Positions 1 through 5,700 of a stretch of DNA of 10,132 bases are shown one piece after another. Both the position numbers and the translations under genes were made by a program. The DNA is taken from positions 1 to 10,132 of the forward strand of contig CAUDEQ010000068.1 of NCBI GenBank assembly GCA_958448635.1, given 5' to 3'. The first letter of the stretch is position 1, and each line of letters begins with the position of its first letter. Source of the DNA: an uncultured Bacillota bacterium (GTDB taxonomy: Bacteria > Bacillota > Clostridia > Peptostreptococcales > Anaerovoracaceae). The notes under the pieces are model-generated. The model made no database searches and was not told the origin of the DNA. It saw only the letters and a program-made list of their open reading frames with translations.

Positions 1-274
1 TATACTCCGGAAACTCGTCGGCGATCATTTCGATGCCAACTAAAAAAGAATCCATCAGAAGCTGCGCATCTTCGTCCGGATCCTCTATTTCTATATCAAC
101 CCTTCCGGGAGACATATCGTATTTAATTTCATTGCCGGTCAGGGTCTCTAAAGACTCGACCAGCGTCTGTGTGAGGGCTGTCACGCCGGCGCACACAATG
201 TCCTGTCCGTGCGGCGCATAATTTGCGTGCCCTCGTATTTTTACCCCGTCTGCGGACATCACGATCGTTATCAT
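1..274 (-). CDS. Prp-like cysteine protease (partial, 3' end off the window)
   Basis: The first 91 residues are present and the C-terminus lies beyond the left edge. The sequence matches the Prp family, the cysteine protease that trims the N-terminal extension of ribosomal protein L27 in Firmicutes. A GHA motif supplies the catalytic His16 and a DIVCAGV motif supplies Cys28. The 12-residue spacing equals that of the His/Cys pair I recall for the S. aureus enzyme. The later DEDAQLLMDSFLVGIEMI stretch matches the conserved C-terminal helix. The ATG overlaps the upstream stop codon as ATGA, so translation is probably coupled. From the context (downstream of terminase, portal and minor head genes, where a prohead protease normally sits) I infer that it processes scaffold or capsid protein rather than, or as well as, L27. 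S. aureus Prp is known to cleave phage 80alpha capsid and scaffold proteins. The family call is firm; the substrate is inferred. Confidence 0.9.
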   Translation of the reverse strand, partial: MITIVMSADGVKIRGHANYAPHGQDIVCAGVTALTQTLVESLETLTGNEIKYDMSPGRVDIEIEDPDEDAQLLMDSFLVGIEMIADEFPEY

Positions 275-591
275 AAACACCCCGCCGCCTTAAATGCTGC
301 AACTATTTTAGGAGCCTGAATCGCGAACCAGTCAACGATCTCCTCATTTCGAGCCCACTCACTATTGCTGTCAAGACCCGACTCAAACAAAAATGCATGT
401 ATAATTTCATGCCTTAGAACTTTCTTTTCAAAATCCTTGATTTTTTCAAAATTCATTGGATGCGAATGAATTTCTTCCAATACAATTTTTTTACTGTATG
501 TTTCGCAATATCCATTTGCGCTTTCCAATTTCTGATCTTCGTTACTGTCGTGCTTTTCTATTTTGTAATTTACACCTAAAATATTAATCAT
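271..591 (-). CDS. Small HEIIH metallopeptidase-like phage protein
   Basis: A 106-residue protein, counting from the ATG at 591, which has an AGGAGG at 605-600 with an 8-nt spacer. An in-frame TTG at 594 is the weaker alternative. Residues 61-65 read HEIIH, a zincin-type HExxH motif within the segment VLRHEIIHAFLFESGL. Acidic residues follow about 20 positions later (NEEIVDWFA, Glu83/Glu84), in a plausible place for a third zinc ligand. No signal peptide or membrane segment is visible. Similar short HExxH proteins occur in clostridial prophages and are usually left hypothetical. The gene lies just after a terminator and overlaps the Prp-like gene by ATGA, so the two probably share a transcript. 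It is AT-rich (about 27% G+C by hand count over 421-480). Peptidase activity is inferred from the motif only; a zinc-binding structural protein is possible. Confidence 0.8.
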   Translation of the reverse strand: MINILGVNYKIEKHDSNEDQKLESANGYCETYSKKIVLEEIHSHPMNFEKIKDFEKKVLRHEIIHAFLFESGLDSNSEWARNEEIVDWFAIQAPKIVAAFKAAGCL

Positions 592-616
592 CAACGCATC
601 CTCCTAAAATGAACAT

Positions 617-648
617 AAAAAGACCCGGCGCCCGAAGGACAGCCGAGT
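617..648 (-). terminator. Intrinsic terminator after the YjcQ-family gene
   Basis: On minus-strand RNA, ACTCGGC pairs with GCCGGGT (one G-U pair) around an inner GTCC/GGGC stem with a TTC-containing loop. CTTTTT follows at once. It begins 14 nt after the stop codon at 662 and ends about 12 nt before the Shine-Dalgarno sequence of the next gene, so it cuts the head operon unless it is read through or antiterminated. Confidence 0.8.
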
Positions 649-661
649 ACGTTCTCTAATA

Positions 662-994
662 TTATATCCCTGGAACAATATCTTTTACATTTTTCAAAGC
701 CTCATGCACTTTTTTCATCATGGAGTTCTCTTGTAGATACTCAACTCCTGCCAATGTAACAGACATATCTTCTATAGGCGAAAATACCCTTCCTGATTTT
801 GTTACACGATATGAAACACCTTTTACATATCCATTATCAATAAGCTCAATAATTATATCTGCCAAGTACCCTGATGGGATTCCCAGCCTTTCAGAGCTAA
901 TGGCTTCCGTATCTATTTTCTCTCCGGCTTTCTTTGCTTCATACAACTCTGTAAGTATCACATATATGATTTTAAACATATCATCTTTTGCCAT
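662..994 (-). CDS. YjcQ-family protein
   Basis: A 110-residue protein of the YjcQ family (named for B. subtilis YjcQ), common in Firmicute prophages and of unknown function. The family pattern is clear: an N-terminal MAKDDMFKIIYVILTELYE helix, a central GIPSGYLADIIIELIDNGYVKG segment that looks like a winged helix, and the near-invariant end TLAGVEYLQENSMMKK with IVPGI at the C-terminus. I chose the ATG at 994 because AGGAGA at 1006-1001 sits 6 nt upstream; the in-frame ATG at 1024 has no comparable site. It lies between the minor head gene with its toxin-like tail and an intrinsic terminator, inside an AT-rich island. A winged-helix fold suggests DNA binding. Because the gene follows a toxin-like domain, an immunity role is conceivable but has no direct support. 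Confidence 0.88.
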   Translation of the reverse strand: MAKDDMFKIIYVILTELYEAKKAGEKIDTEAISSERLGIPSGYLADIIIELIDNGYVKGVSYRVTKSGRVFSPIEDMSVTLAGVEYLQENSMMKKVHEALKNVKDIVPGI

Positions 995-1031
995 TTTTTC
1001 TCTCCTATTTTCGCAAGAATGCACATACTAA

Positions 1032-1059
1032 TTGACTTTTTTACACATAATGTTATAAT
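1032..1059 (+). promoter_or_regulatory. Strong sigma-A-type promoter on the opposite strand
   Basis: TTGACT (1032-1037), a 16-nt spacer, then TATAAT (1054-1059) preceded by TG at 1051-1052, giving the extended -10 form TGtTATAAT. It points rightward, against every gene in the window, with a predicted start near 1066. It lies wholly in the gap between the YjcQ-family and minor head genes, so it is not produced by coding constraint. Confidence 0.65.
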
Positions 1060-1064
1060 ATCGT

Positions 1065-1076
1065 TAAGATATCTTA
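1065..1076. promoter_or_regulatory. 12-bp perfect palindrome over the predicted start site
   Basis: TAAGATATCTTA is a perfect 12-bp palindrome that begins 6 bp after the -10 box of the rightward promoter and covers its predicted start site. This is the usual place for a repressor operator. No cognate repressor can be named from the window. It could also be chance in AT-rich DNA. Confidence 0.4.
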
Positions 1077-1135
1077 TAAGGAATTGTTCGCCGACCCCTT
1101 TTGGTCAGATGTACAATTCCTTATTCATTTTTCTC
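1066..1135 (+). ncRNA. Candidate small RNA of about 70 nt, opposite strand
   Basis: Downstream of the rightward promoter, ATAAGGAATTGT (1076-1087) and ACAATTCCTTAT (1113-1124) form a perfect 12-bp stem. It encloses a 25-nt loop with an inner GACC/GGTC stem (1093-1096 with 1103-1106). TTCATTTTTCT follows, giving a T-rich terminator-like end. No open reading frame of note fits inside. The 3' end overlaps the last bases of the minor head gene, and the rest is complementary to that gene's 3' untranslated region. On the minus strand the same hairpin begins right after the stop codon but has no U tract, so it fits a plus-strand terminator better. It might instead be an mRNA-stabilising 3' hairpin. 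Confidence 0.45.
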
Positions 1136-2558
1136 GAGCATATGTTTCTTCAATCTCTCCGTTTTTTATCAAGATAATATGATTTATAAACTTCATATGT
1201 GATGATTTGTAAATGCTATCTATTTGTCGTTTTATTTCTTTCATGCTTAATGGGCATTCGGAAACATCAAATATGAAATTATCTGATTGACGTTTTTTCT
1301 TCTGCAACATACCATACAGTACATTTTTCCCGCTTCCTTTTGGTGTTTTTAAATCATATCTTTCGCCATCAATAAGATAGTCGGGAGTTGAGATGTTCTG
1401 TGGATATGCCACCCTGGGAACCATTTGAACGTTGGCATTAAGTTTATTTGCAAGAAGCGTTGCAACCTCCAGTTCTTTTTCCGTGTAATCCAACACCACG
1501 TACTTGCCATCAACCTTATATGTACTGCCATTGTGCGTATAGCTACTTAGTTTTGATACGATCCCCTTTTTACTCTTTTTCGCCTTCCACTCCGCAAAAC
1601 TCAGCCCATGGTCTTTGTAGCCGCTGAGCCATTCTTCATACGATTTGTCGTCTATGTAGGCAGCCGTCGAGCATCTGCACAGCGGGTGCATTGGCGGGGC
1701 ATTTTCCCCGGGCATCATCTTGTCCACGTCGTAGTGACTGCCGTTTATGGCTTTACAAATCGAACAGACTTTATGGTCTGCAGCTGCAATGAACGTATAT
1801 TGGTCAAAGCCGTTTCGGATAAACGACTGCTTTTGAGCTTCCGTCTGCACCCTGGCGAGTTCTGTCCTTAAGAGCCTCTCTGAATTGAATACCGAGGCAT
1901 CAAATGCCTTCCGAAGCTGCCGGGCAAGCTCTCTGGGGTTTCTGCCCTGGACCAGCCCCGTCTGCAGGAGCTTGTCCAGCTCCGCCCTCAGGAGGTCCTG
2001 GTGTGTCCATATGCGCTCTGAAAACGTGGCGTTTTTAAACGATGCGTTCACGATGGCTTCCGCCATTTTAGCATTATCCAGTATCGTAAAACCGAGAATA
2101 CCTGCTTGCCGCTGAAATTCTTCCAGCGTTCGCTCGGTCAACTTTTCGTCGTAGAATTGCTGCAGTTCATCGAATCCTGCCACCAGCTCCAGCCCGATCT
2201 GGGCTTTCAGCAGCTCCAGCCGGTTTACCTTCATGGTCAGGTTGTACAGTCTCATCTCATCATTGGCCTGCTTGGAGAAATTCTTTTCTTTTACATACTT
2301 CTTGGCCTTCCGGGAATACTCCTCCATATCCAGCTTGGATGCTCGTTTCTTCGCCTCCGCTATAGATATACCTTCCTTGCTGGCGTACTTGGCATAGAAG
2401 CTGTCAATTTCCTTCTGAACCTGATCCATGGTGTATTTATATATATCCTCGATTTCCTTCATGTACTCGGCCTCAGATTTGAGGTTTTGCTTCAAGTTCT
2501 CCGTTTCTCTTTCGGCCCAGTACTCTCTACTGCTCATTGTTGCCATCATAACCACCAC
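1125..2558 (-). CDS. Minor head (SPP1 gp7/Mu F-like) protein with C-terminal nuclease-like domain
   Basis: Up to 477 residues (numbering from the GTG at 2558). Residues 1-150 are charged and helical. Residues about 170-305 are the phage head morphogenesis domain, including SERLLRTELARVQTEA and a Cys/His cluster (Cys265, Cys268, His291, Cys294, Cys296) in the typical arrangement. Such proteins enter the capsid in a few copies and assist head assembly or DNA ejection. Residues about 345-477 are extra relative to ordinary members. They resemble the C-terminal nuclease (tRNase-type) domains of CdiA-like polymorphic toxins, with PDYLIDGERYDLKTP at 392-406 and an IINHIILIKNG-like final strand (actual: INHIILIKNG). 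This tail is AT-rich: about 30% G+C over 1141-1380, against about 60% over 1921-2040. The gene overlaps the portal gene. The true start is unresolved: the ATG at 2546 has a weak GGTGG upstream, and ATG at 2537 is also possible. Confidence 0.92.
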   Translation of the reverse strand: MVVMMATMSSREYWAERETENLKQNLKSEAEYMKEIEDIYKYTMDQVQKEIDSFYAKYASKEGISIAEAKKRASKLDMEEYSRKAKKYVKEKNFSKQANDEMRLYNLTMKVNRLELLKAQIGLELVAGFDELQQFYDEKLTERTLEEFQRQAGILGFTILDNAKMAEAIVNASFKNATFSERIWTHQDLLRAELDKLLQTGLVQGRNPRELARQLRKAFDASVFNSERLLRTELARVQTEAQKQSFIRNGFDQYTFIAAADHKVCSICKAINGSHYDVDKMMPGENAPPMHPLCRCSTAAYIDDKSYEEWLSGYKDHGLSFAEWKAKKSKKGIVSKLSSYTHNGSTYKVDGKYVVLDYTEKELEVATLLANKLNANVQMVPRVAYPQNISTPDYLIDGERYDLKTPKGSGKNVLYGMLQKKKRQSDNFIFDVSECPLSMKEIKRQIDSIYKSSHMKFINHIILIKNGEIEETYAREK

Positions 2559-3849
2559 TCATGATAAATTCCATGTTCCGGTTGGCGTTTTCCTGCTTCT
2601 CGGCGTCTATCTTTTCGATCTCATCGCGTACATTGTCCACTATGGAAAGGGCCTTAAGCTGCGTCTCCTGGCTTACTACATTCTCCAACTGGTTTGCAAT
2701 CTGCGCCTCTTCCAGGACGTTCGCGGGAACGTTCTGTGTGAAATGATAGTGCAGCTTCATCCAGTCGTCCTTTTTCATGCCAGAAACGGGGTTTGAAAAT
2801 ATAAGCCTGTAACGACGATTCATACCGCTTGCGAACTTTCTCTCCTTGGTCTTTGCCAAATTGTTCATCGCCTGCAGTTTATATTTAAGGGCAATGCCGG
2901 AAGACGTCCCGAAATTCTCATCAGAAATATTCGCCACCATACTGATCTGGAATATGAGCCTTTCCAGCCTGTCTATTAGATTTTCCTGTGTAGTGTCTCC
3001 GTTCGGCTTTTCCAGAAATTCCACAATAAGTTTTTCTGTATCGCCGTCAAAATTTATGATCCTATCGTCCCTGACATGCTTCAACTCATCCTCGTCGAGC
3101 AATGTTCCGAGGATTTTCAGATAAGCGTCTGCGAAATAGTCCACGTCGTTCGCTTTCTCCGATACAGCCTTGTTATACGCATCTATCATGGTCAGTACCG
3201 GCTCAAATATCCCTATCGCTTCCTCGTTTTCCCGATATTCCACTGCCGGCACACCGTCAAAGCCGTGGACCCTTTCATCTTCCCATATCAGCTTGCCCCT
3301 CTGGGTAAAATACCTGACCTTGATCTTATCCGACACGCTGCCATGGAGCACATCATCATCGTCCTTATAAAGCCTTACGAAAAAACGCGGTTCCTCAATC
3401 ACGGAGTCGTCATATATCATGAAGCTCTCGATCGGCGTCGTATACGTGATCCCTATATTGCCACGATCGTCCACGAAGTACATTTCATGCCCTTTGCCAA
3501 ATATGCTACATGTCTTGGCAAGTTCAGCATTGTTGTCGTCCTGATCGTTGTACTGATCAAGCAGCTCGATATACTTAGCGACTTTGTCGTTTCCGTCATC
3601 AACGGTAATCTTTATGGGCTGTCCGATAAAATACCCATTCATCGTGTCAACGATATACTTGGCGAAATTCACCACTATCCTGTTGTCAGGTTTCCATGCA
3701 GGCTTCTTCTTTTCATGCAGGATCCTATAGTTGCTCCTGTACGCATCCTGAAGCTTTTTATACCGCGAGGTTACAAGCTGCGCATGCTGCTTCATAAATT
3801 CATTAAGCCTTTTATCGGTCAATTCCTTGCTATTACTCAGTCTGAACAT
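2527..3849 (-). CDS. Phage portal protein (SPP1 gp6 family)
   Basis: A 440-residue portal protein of the SPP1 type. It forms the ring at one capsid vertex through which the terminase pumps DNA and to which the tail joins. Recognisable features are the N-terminal RYKKLQDAYRSNYRIL region, then NRIVVNFAKYIVDTMNGYFIGQPI (interrupted here for length: positions 57-80), the VPAVEYRENEEAIGIFEPV segment near residue 205 that leads into MIDAYNKAVSEKANDVDYF, and the SGIALKYKLQAMNNLA helix near residue 318. The length is close to the usual 440-500. The start ATG overlaps the terminase stop as TAATG, with GGGAGGG 5 nt upstream inside the terminase gene, indicating translational coupling. The C-terminus ends with an acidic, Asn-rich tail. 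The gene order terminase, portal, minor head protein is the standard one for this group. Confidence 0.96.
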   Translation of the reverse strand: MFRLSNSKELTDKRLNEFMKQHAQLVTSRYKKLQDAYRSNYRILHEKKKPAWKPDNRIVVNFAKYIVDTMNGYFIGQPIKITVDDGNDKVAKYIELLDQYNDQDDNNAELAKTCSIFGKGHEMYFVDDRGNIGITYTTPIESFMIYDDSVIEEPRFFVRLYKDDDDVLHGSVSDKIKVRYFTQRGKLIWEDERVHGFDGVPAVEYRENEEAIGIFEPVLTMIDAYNKAVSEKANDVDYFADAYLKILGTLLDEDELKHVRDDRIINFDGDTEKLIVEFLEKPNGDTTQENLIDRLERLIFQISMVANISDENFGTSSGIALKYKLQAMNNLAKTKERKFASGMNRRYRLIFSNPVSGMKKDDWMKLHYHFTQNVPANVLEEAQIANQLENVVSQETQLKALSIVDNVRDEIEKIDAEKQENANRNMEFIMSGGYDGNNEQ

Positions 3850-5093
3850 TACAGCCCTCCCTTTATATTCCTGTTTAACCTCGGCGGAGCCTTCCTCTCT
3901 TGCTCTATTGAATAACGCAGCATAGCCATGGCATCATCCATAAACGGAACCGGCTCGTCGAGATATGTATTTGTTTTGTCGTCCTTTTTCCATTTCCATT
4001 GCTGGATCTCTTTTATCGTATTCACACAGCCCGGATGAATGTGGATCCGATGCTGTTTGAGATAGTCAATCTGTGCATGTACGCTGTTCGGCTCTTTCTT
4101 TACGCCTTTAGCCCTGTATCCTGCCTTCTGCCACATCTTGATTCGGTCGGGTTCTGCGGAATCACACCACATACGCAGTCCCTTGTTAAATTTGCCCGCC
4201 GCAAGTGCTATAATCTCCTCTGTGTCCATCTCATATACGTACAGTTCCCTGCACAGATACAAGTCTCCGTCTTTAAATCCGACCTCTCCGATGCAATTCG
4301 CGTGGTTGAACCCGAAGTCTTGTGCATTTACCATGTAATCGAATCGCTCAGGGCTCCTGTCAAATTCCTCGATTACGTAGTTTTTCAGTATCAGTCCGCC
4401 GATCTCGCCCCATTCGCCGAGCCCGTATATCTGGTATCCTTCCGGATCAACCTCTTTACGGCGCTCCATACGGCGGTAATAAGCCTCATCGATGAACCTG
4501 TTATCTCTGTAGGTCGAATGATGAATAAACACATCCGGATCCTGCCGGTCGAAGAACTGCTTCTTGATCCAGTGGTGCGCAGATACCGGATTGAACGTCA
4601 TCCGGATCTGGTAGAACTGCCCTGGTGGAAGCTCGCCCCTGAGACGGTCATCTATAATCTCAAAGTCTGCCTGAGTCAGCTCTGTTGCTTCCTCGATCCA
4701 GACGTCAGTCAACTTGCCGCGTTTGAACGTTATGGACTTTAGCTTCTCGCGCTGCCGATCGTCATTGGTGCCCCTGAATATGATCTGATTACGGTTTAGT
4801 CGGCACTCCATAATCATGTTGCTGGCGTTTATTTTCCAGTACCGTTTATGCGAATCTCCGAACATACGAAAAATAGCACCTTGCAATTCTGCAAAAGTGC
4901 TATCCCTGTTTGTTACATCTGCCTTTCTGACACACACCAGATTTCGCCCGGGGTCCTGCATGAGACGCAGGATATAGTTCTGTGCCGTGTCCATGCTTTT
5001 TCCAGAGCCTGCAGACCCTTTCATCACGATATAGCGTTTCCGGCTCCTATCCACTTCTTTGAAACATGGGTTAGCCTTTAGCGTTATATTCAT
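3849..5093 (-). CDS. terL: Terminase large subunit (PBSX type)
   Basis: A 414-residue packaging motor with ATPase and nuclease domains. The Walker A motif is GSAGSGKS at 26-33. The Walker B segment is LTDVWIEEATEL at 128-139, with the catalytic Glu at 134 or 135. The coupling motif MTFNP is at 165-169. The RNase H-like nuclease domain shows its acidic residues at Asp259 (AQDFGF), Asp311 (WCDSAEP) and Asp386/387 (PFMDDAMAMLRYS). All expected catalytic residues are present, so the gene looks intact. The enzyme cuts concatemeric DNA and drives it into the prohead through the portal. The start ATG overlaps the terS stop as TAATG and has only a weak GGAG upstream, so translation probably depends on terS. 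The stop overlaps the portal start in the same way. Confidence 0.97.
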   Translation of the reverse strand: MNITLKANPCFKEVDRSRKRYIVMKGSAGSGKSMDTAQNYILRLMQDPGRNLVCVRKADVTNRDSTFAELQGAIFRMFGDSHKRYWKINASNMIMECRLNRNQIIFRGTNDDRQREKLKSITFKRGKLTDVWIEEATELTQADFEIIDDRLRGELPPGQFYQIRMTFNPVSAHHWIKKQFFDRQDPDVFIHHSTYRDNRFIDEAYYRRMERRKEVDPEGYQIYGLGEWGEIGGLILKNYVIEEFDRSPERFDYMVNAQDFGFNHANCIGEVGFKDGDLYLCRELYVYEMDTEEIIALAAGKFNKGLRMWCDSAEPDRIKMWQKAGYRAKGVKKEPNSVHAQIDYLKQHRIHIHPGCVNTIKEIQQWKWKKDDKTNTYLDEPVPFMDDAMAMLRYSIEQERKAPPRLNRNIKGGL

Positions 5094-5542
5094 TAGGCAT
5101 CATCTCCGTAGTCAATGGTGATGTTGATATCCATATCAGTGTCCATATCCACTTTATCCGTGAACAGCGCATATCGCTTTCCGAGGAGCTCCGCAGCTTT
5201 GAGCCGGTCTTTTTCTGACGGCCGCTTTTCCATAGTGCGGGCTTCACTCATTCCATCGCCTATGCCTTCCACGACTATCTCTTCAGAAGCGCTCTCGCCT
5301 CGCATAACAGATGTCAGATACTCCATCACTTCCTTTGCGTCGGCGGTTTTTTCGTCGTGGATTTCCGCAAGACGTTCGTCGATATATGCTTTAACCCTAA
5401 CATTTCTTAACAGCCTCGCCGCTGCAGCAGATGCCGTATTATCATTTTTAACAGACGGATACGCCGCCTTGTAAGCCCGAGTGGCATTAAGGTCTATAAG
5501 ATATTCTTCCGCAAATAACTTCTGTTTTTCCGTCATCGCCAC
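5093..5542 (-). CDS. terS: Terminase small subunit (terminase_2 family)
   Basis: A 149-residue DNA-recognition subunit of the packaging terminase. The N-terminal signature TEKQKLFAEEYLIDLNATRA followed by YKAAYPSV and a conserved AAARLLRNVRVKAYI helix is the terminase_2 DNA-binding domain. A linker, then SEKDRLKAAELLGKRYALF, forms the usual oligomerisation end, and the tail is very acidic. I chose the GTG at 5542 because a perfect AAAGGAGG ends 8 nt upstream; the ATG at 5536 is 14 nt away. The frame stays open back to an ATG at 5704 that overlaps the regulator's stop as ATGA. That would give a 203-residue form whose extra 54 residues run through a terminator hairpin and do not resemble the family. 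The gene heads the packaging operon. Confidence 0.94.
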   Translation of the reverse strand: MAMTEKQKLFAEEYLIDLNATRAYKAAYPSVKNDNTASAAAARLLRNVRVKAYIDERLAEIHDEKTADAKEVMEYLTSVMRGESASEEIVVEGIGDGMSEARTMEKRPSEKDRLKAAELLGKRYALFTDKVDMDTDMDINITIDYGDDA

Positions 5543-5550
5543 CAGGCTCA

Positions 5551-5558
5551 CCTCCTTT
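5551..5558 (-). promoter_or_regulatory. terS ribosome binding site, complementary to its leader
   Basis: AAAGGAGG sits 8 nt before the GTG start of terS. It is exactly complementary to CCTCCTTT in the leader (5635-5628), and the pairing extends through AAC/GTT with two bulged A residues. The site can therefore be sequestered in the same RNA. Confidence 0.6.
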
Positions 5559-5581
5559 TTGTTTATCCTCCTCCAACTCCT

Positions 5582-5613
5582 ACCAAAAAACTCCCTTCCG
5601 GGAGCTTTTCGGT
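5582..5613 (-). terminator. Intrinsic terminator / attenuator hairpin before terS
   Basis: On minus-strand RNA, ACCGAAAAGCTCCC pairs with GGGAGTTTTTTGGT over 14 bp, including two G-U pairs, closed by a GGAA (GNRA) loop. A run of six U forms the 3' side, so the CTCCC/GGGAG core plus U6 is a classic terminator. On the plus strand the two G-U pairs become A-C mismatches, so the structure is better as minus-strand RNA. It lies only 40 nt before the terS start, so expression of the packaging operon must pass it. Confidence 0.75.
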
Positions 5614-5627
5614 GACTCATATCTAAC

Positions 5628-5635
5628 AAAGGAGG
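5628..5635 (-). promoter_or_regulatory. Anti-Shine-Dalgarno sequence in the terS leader
   Basis: Minus-strand CCTCCTTT, identical to the core of the 16S rRNA anti-Shine-Dalgarno sequence. It can pair with the terS ribosome binding site about 70 nt downstream and would enclose the terminator hairpin between the two arms. Read on the plus strand, the same bases look like a perfect ribosome binding site before an ATG at 5642, which is probably only the mirror image of this element. Confidence 0.45.
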
Positions 5636-5678
5636 ACAATCATGAACATTACCATCGCTATCCTTTTTACCCAATACA

Positions 5679-5687
5679 AGTATAGCA
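5679..5687 (-). promoter_or_regulatory. Possible extended -10 promoter for the terS leader
   Basis: TGCTATACT matches an extended -10 element (TGnTATAAT with one change). A -35 box at the usual distance is poor (CTGAAT or TGAATG). This would suit an activator-dependent late promoter, with the sigma-like regulator gene just upstream as the obvious candidate activator. The predicted start near 5672 gives a leader of about 130 nt. Support is weak. Confidence 0.3.
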
Positions 5688-5700
5688 CATGTAAAAAGTA

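Noticed and set aside
33..221. Plus-strand frame of 62 codons at the left edge.
   Set aside because: It is antisense to the Prp-like protease, whose catalytic motifs are clear in the minus frame.
1072..1127. Hairpin after the minor head gene considered as that gene's own intrinsic terminator.
   Set aside because: In the minus-strand direction the stem is followed by ATATCTTAACG rather than a U tract; the T-rich side is on the plus strand.
3076..3915. Plus-strand open frame of 279 codons opposite the portal gene.
   Set aside because: It is antisense to a clear portal protein, with no promoter or ribosome binding site and no recognisable domain.
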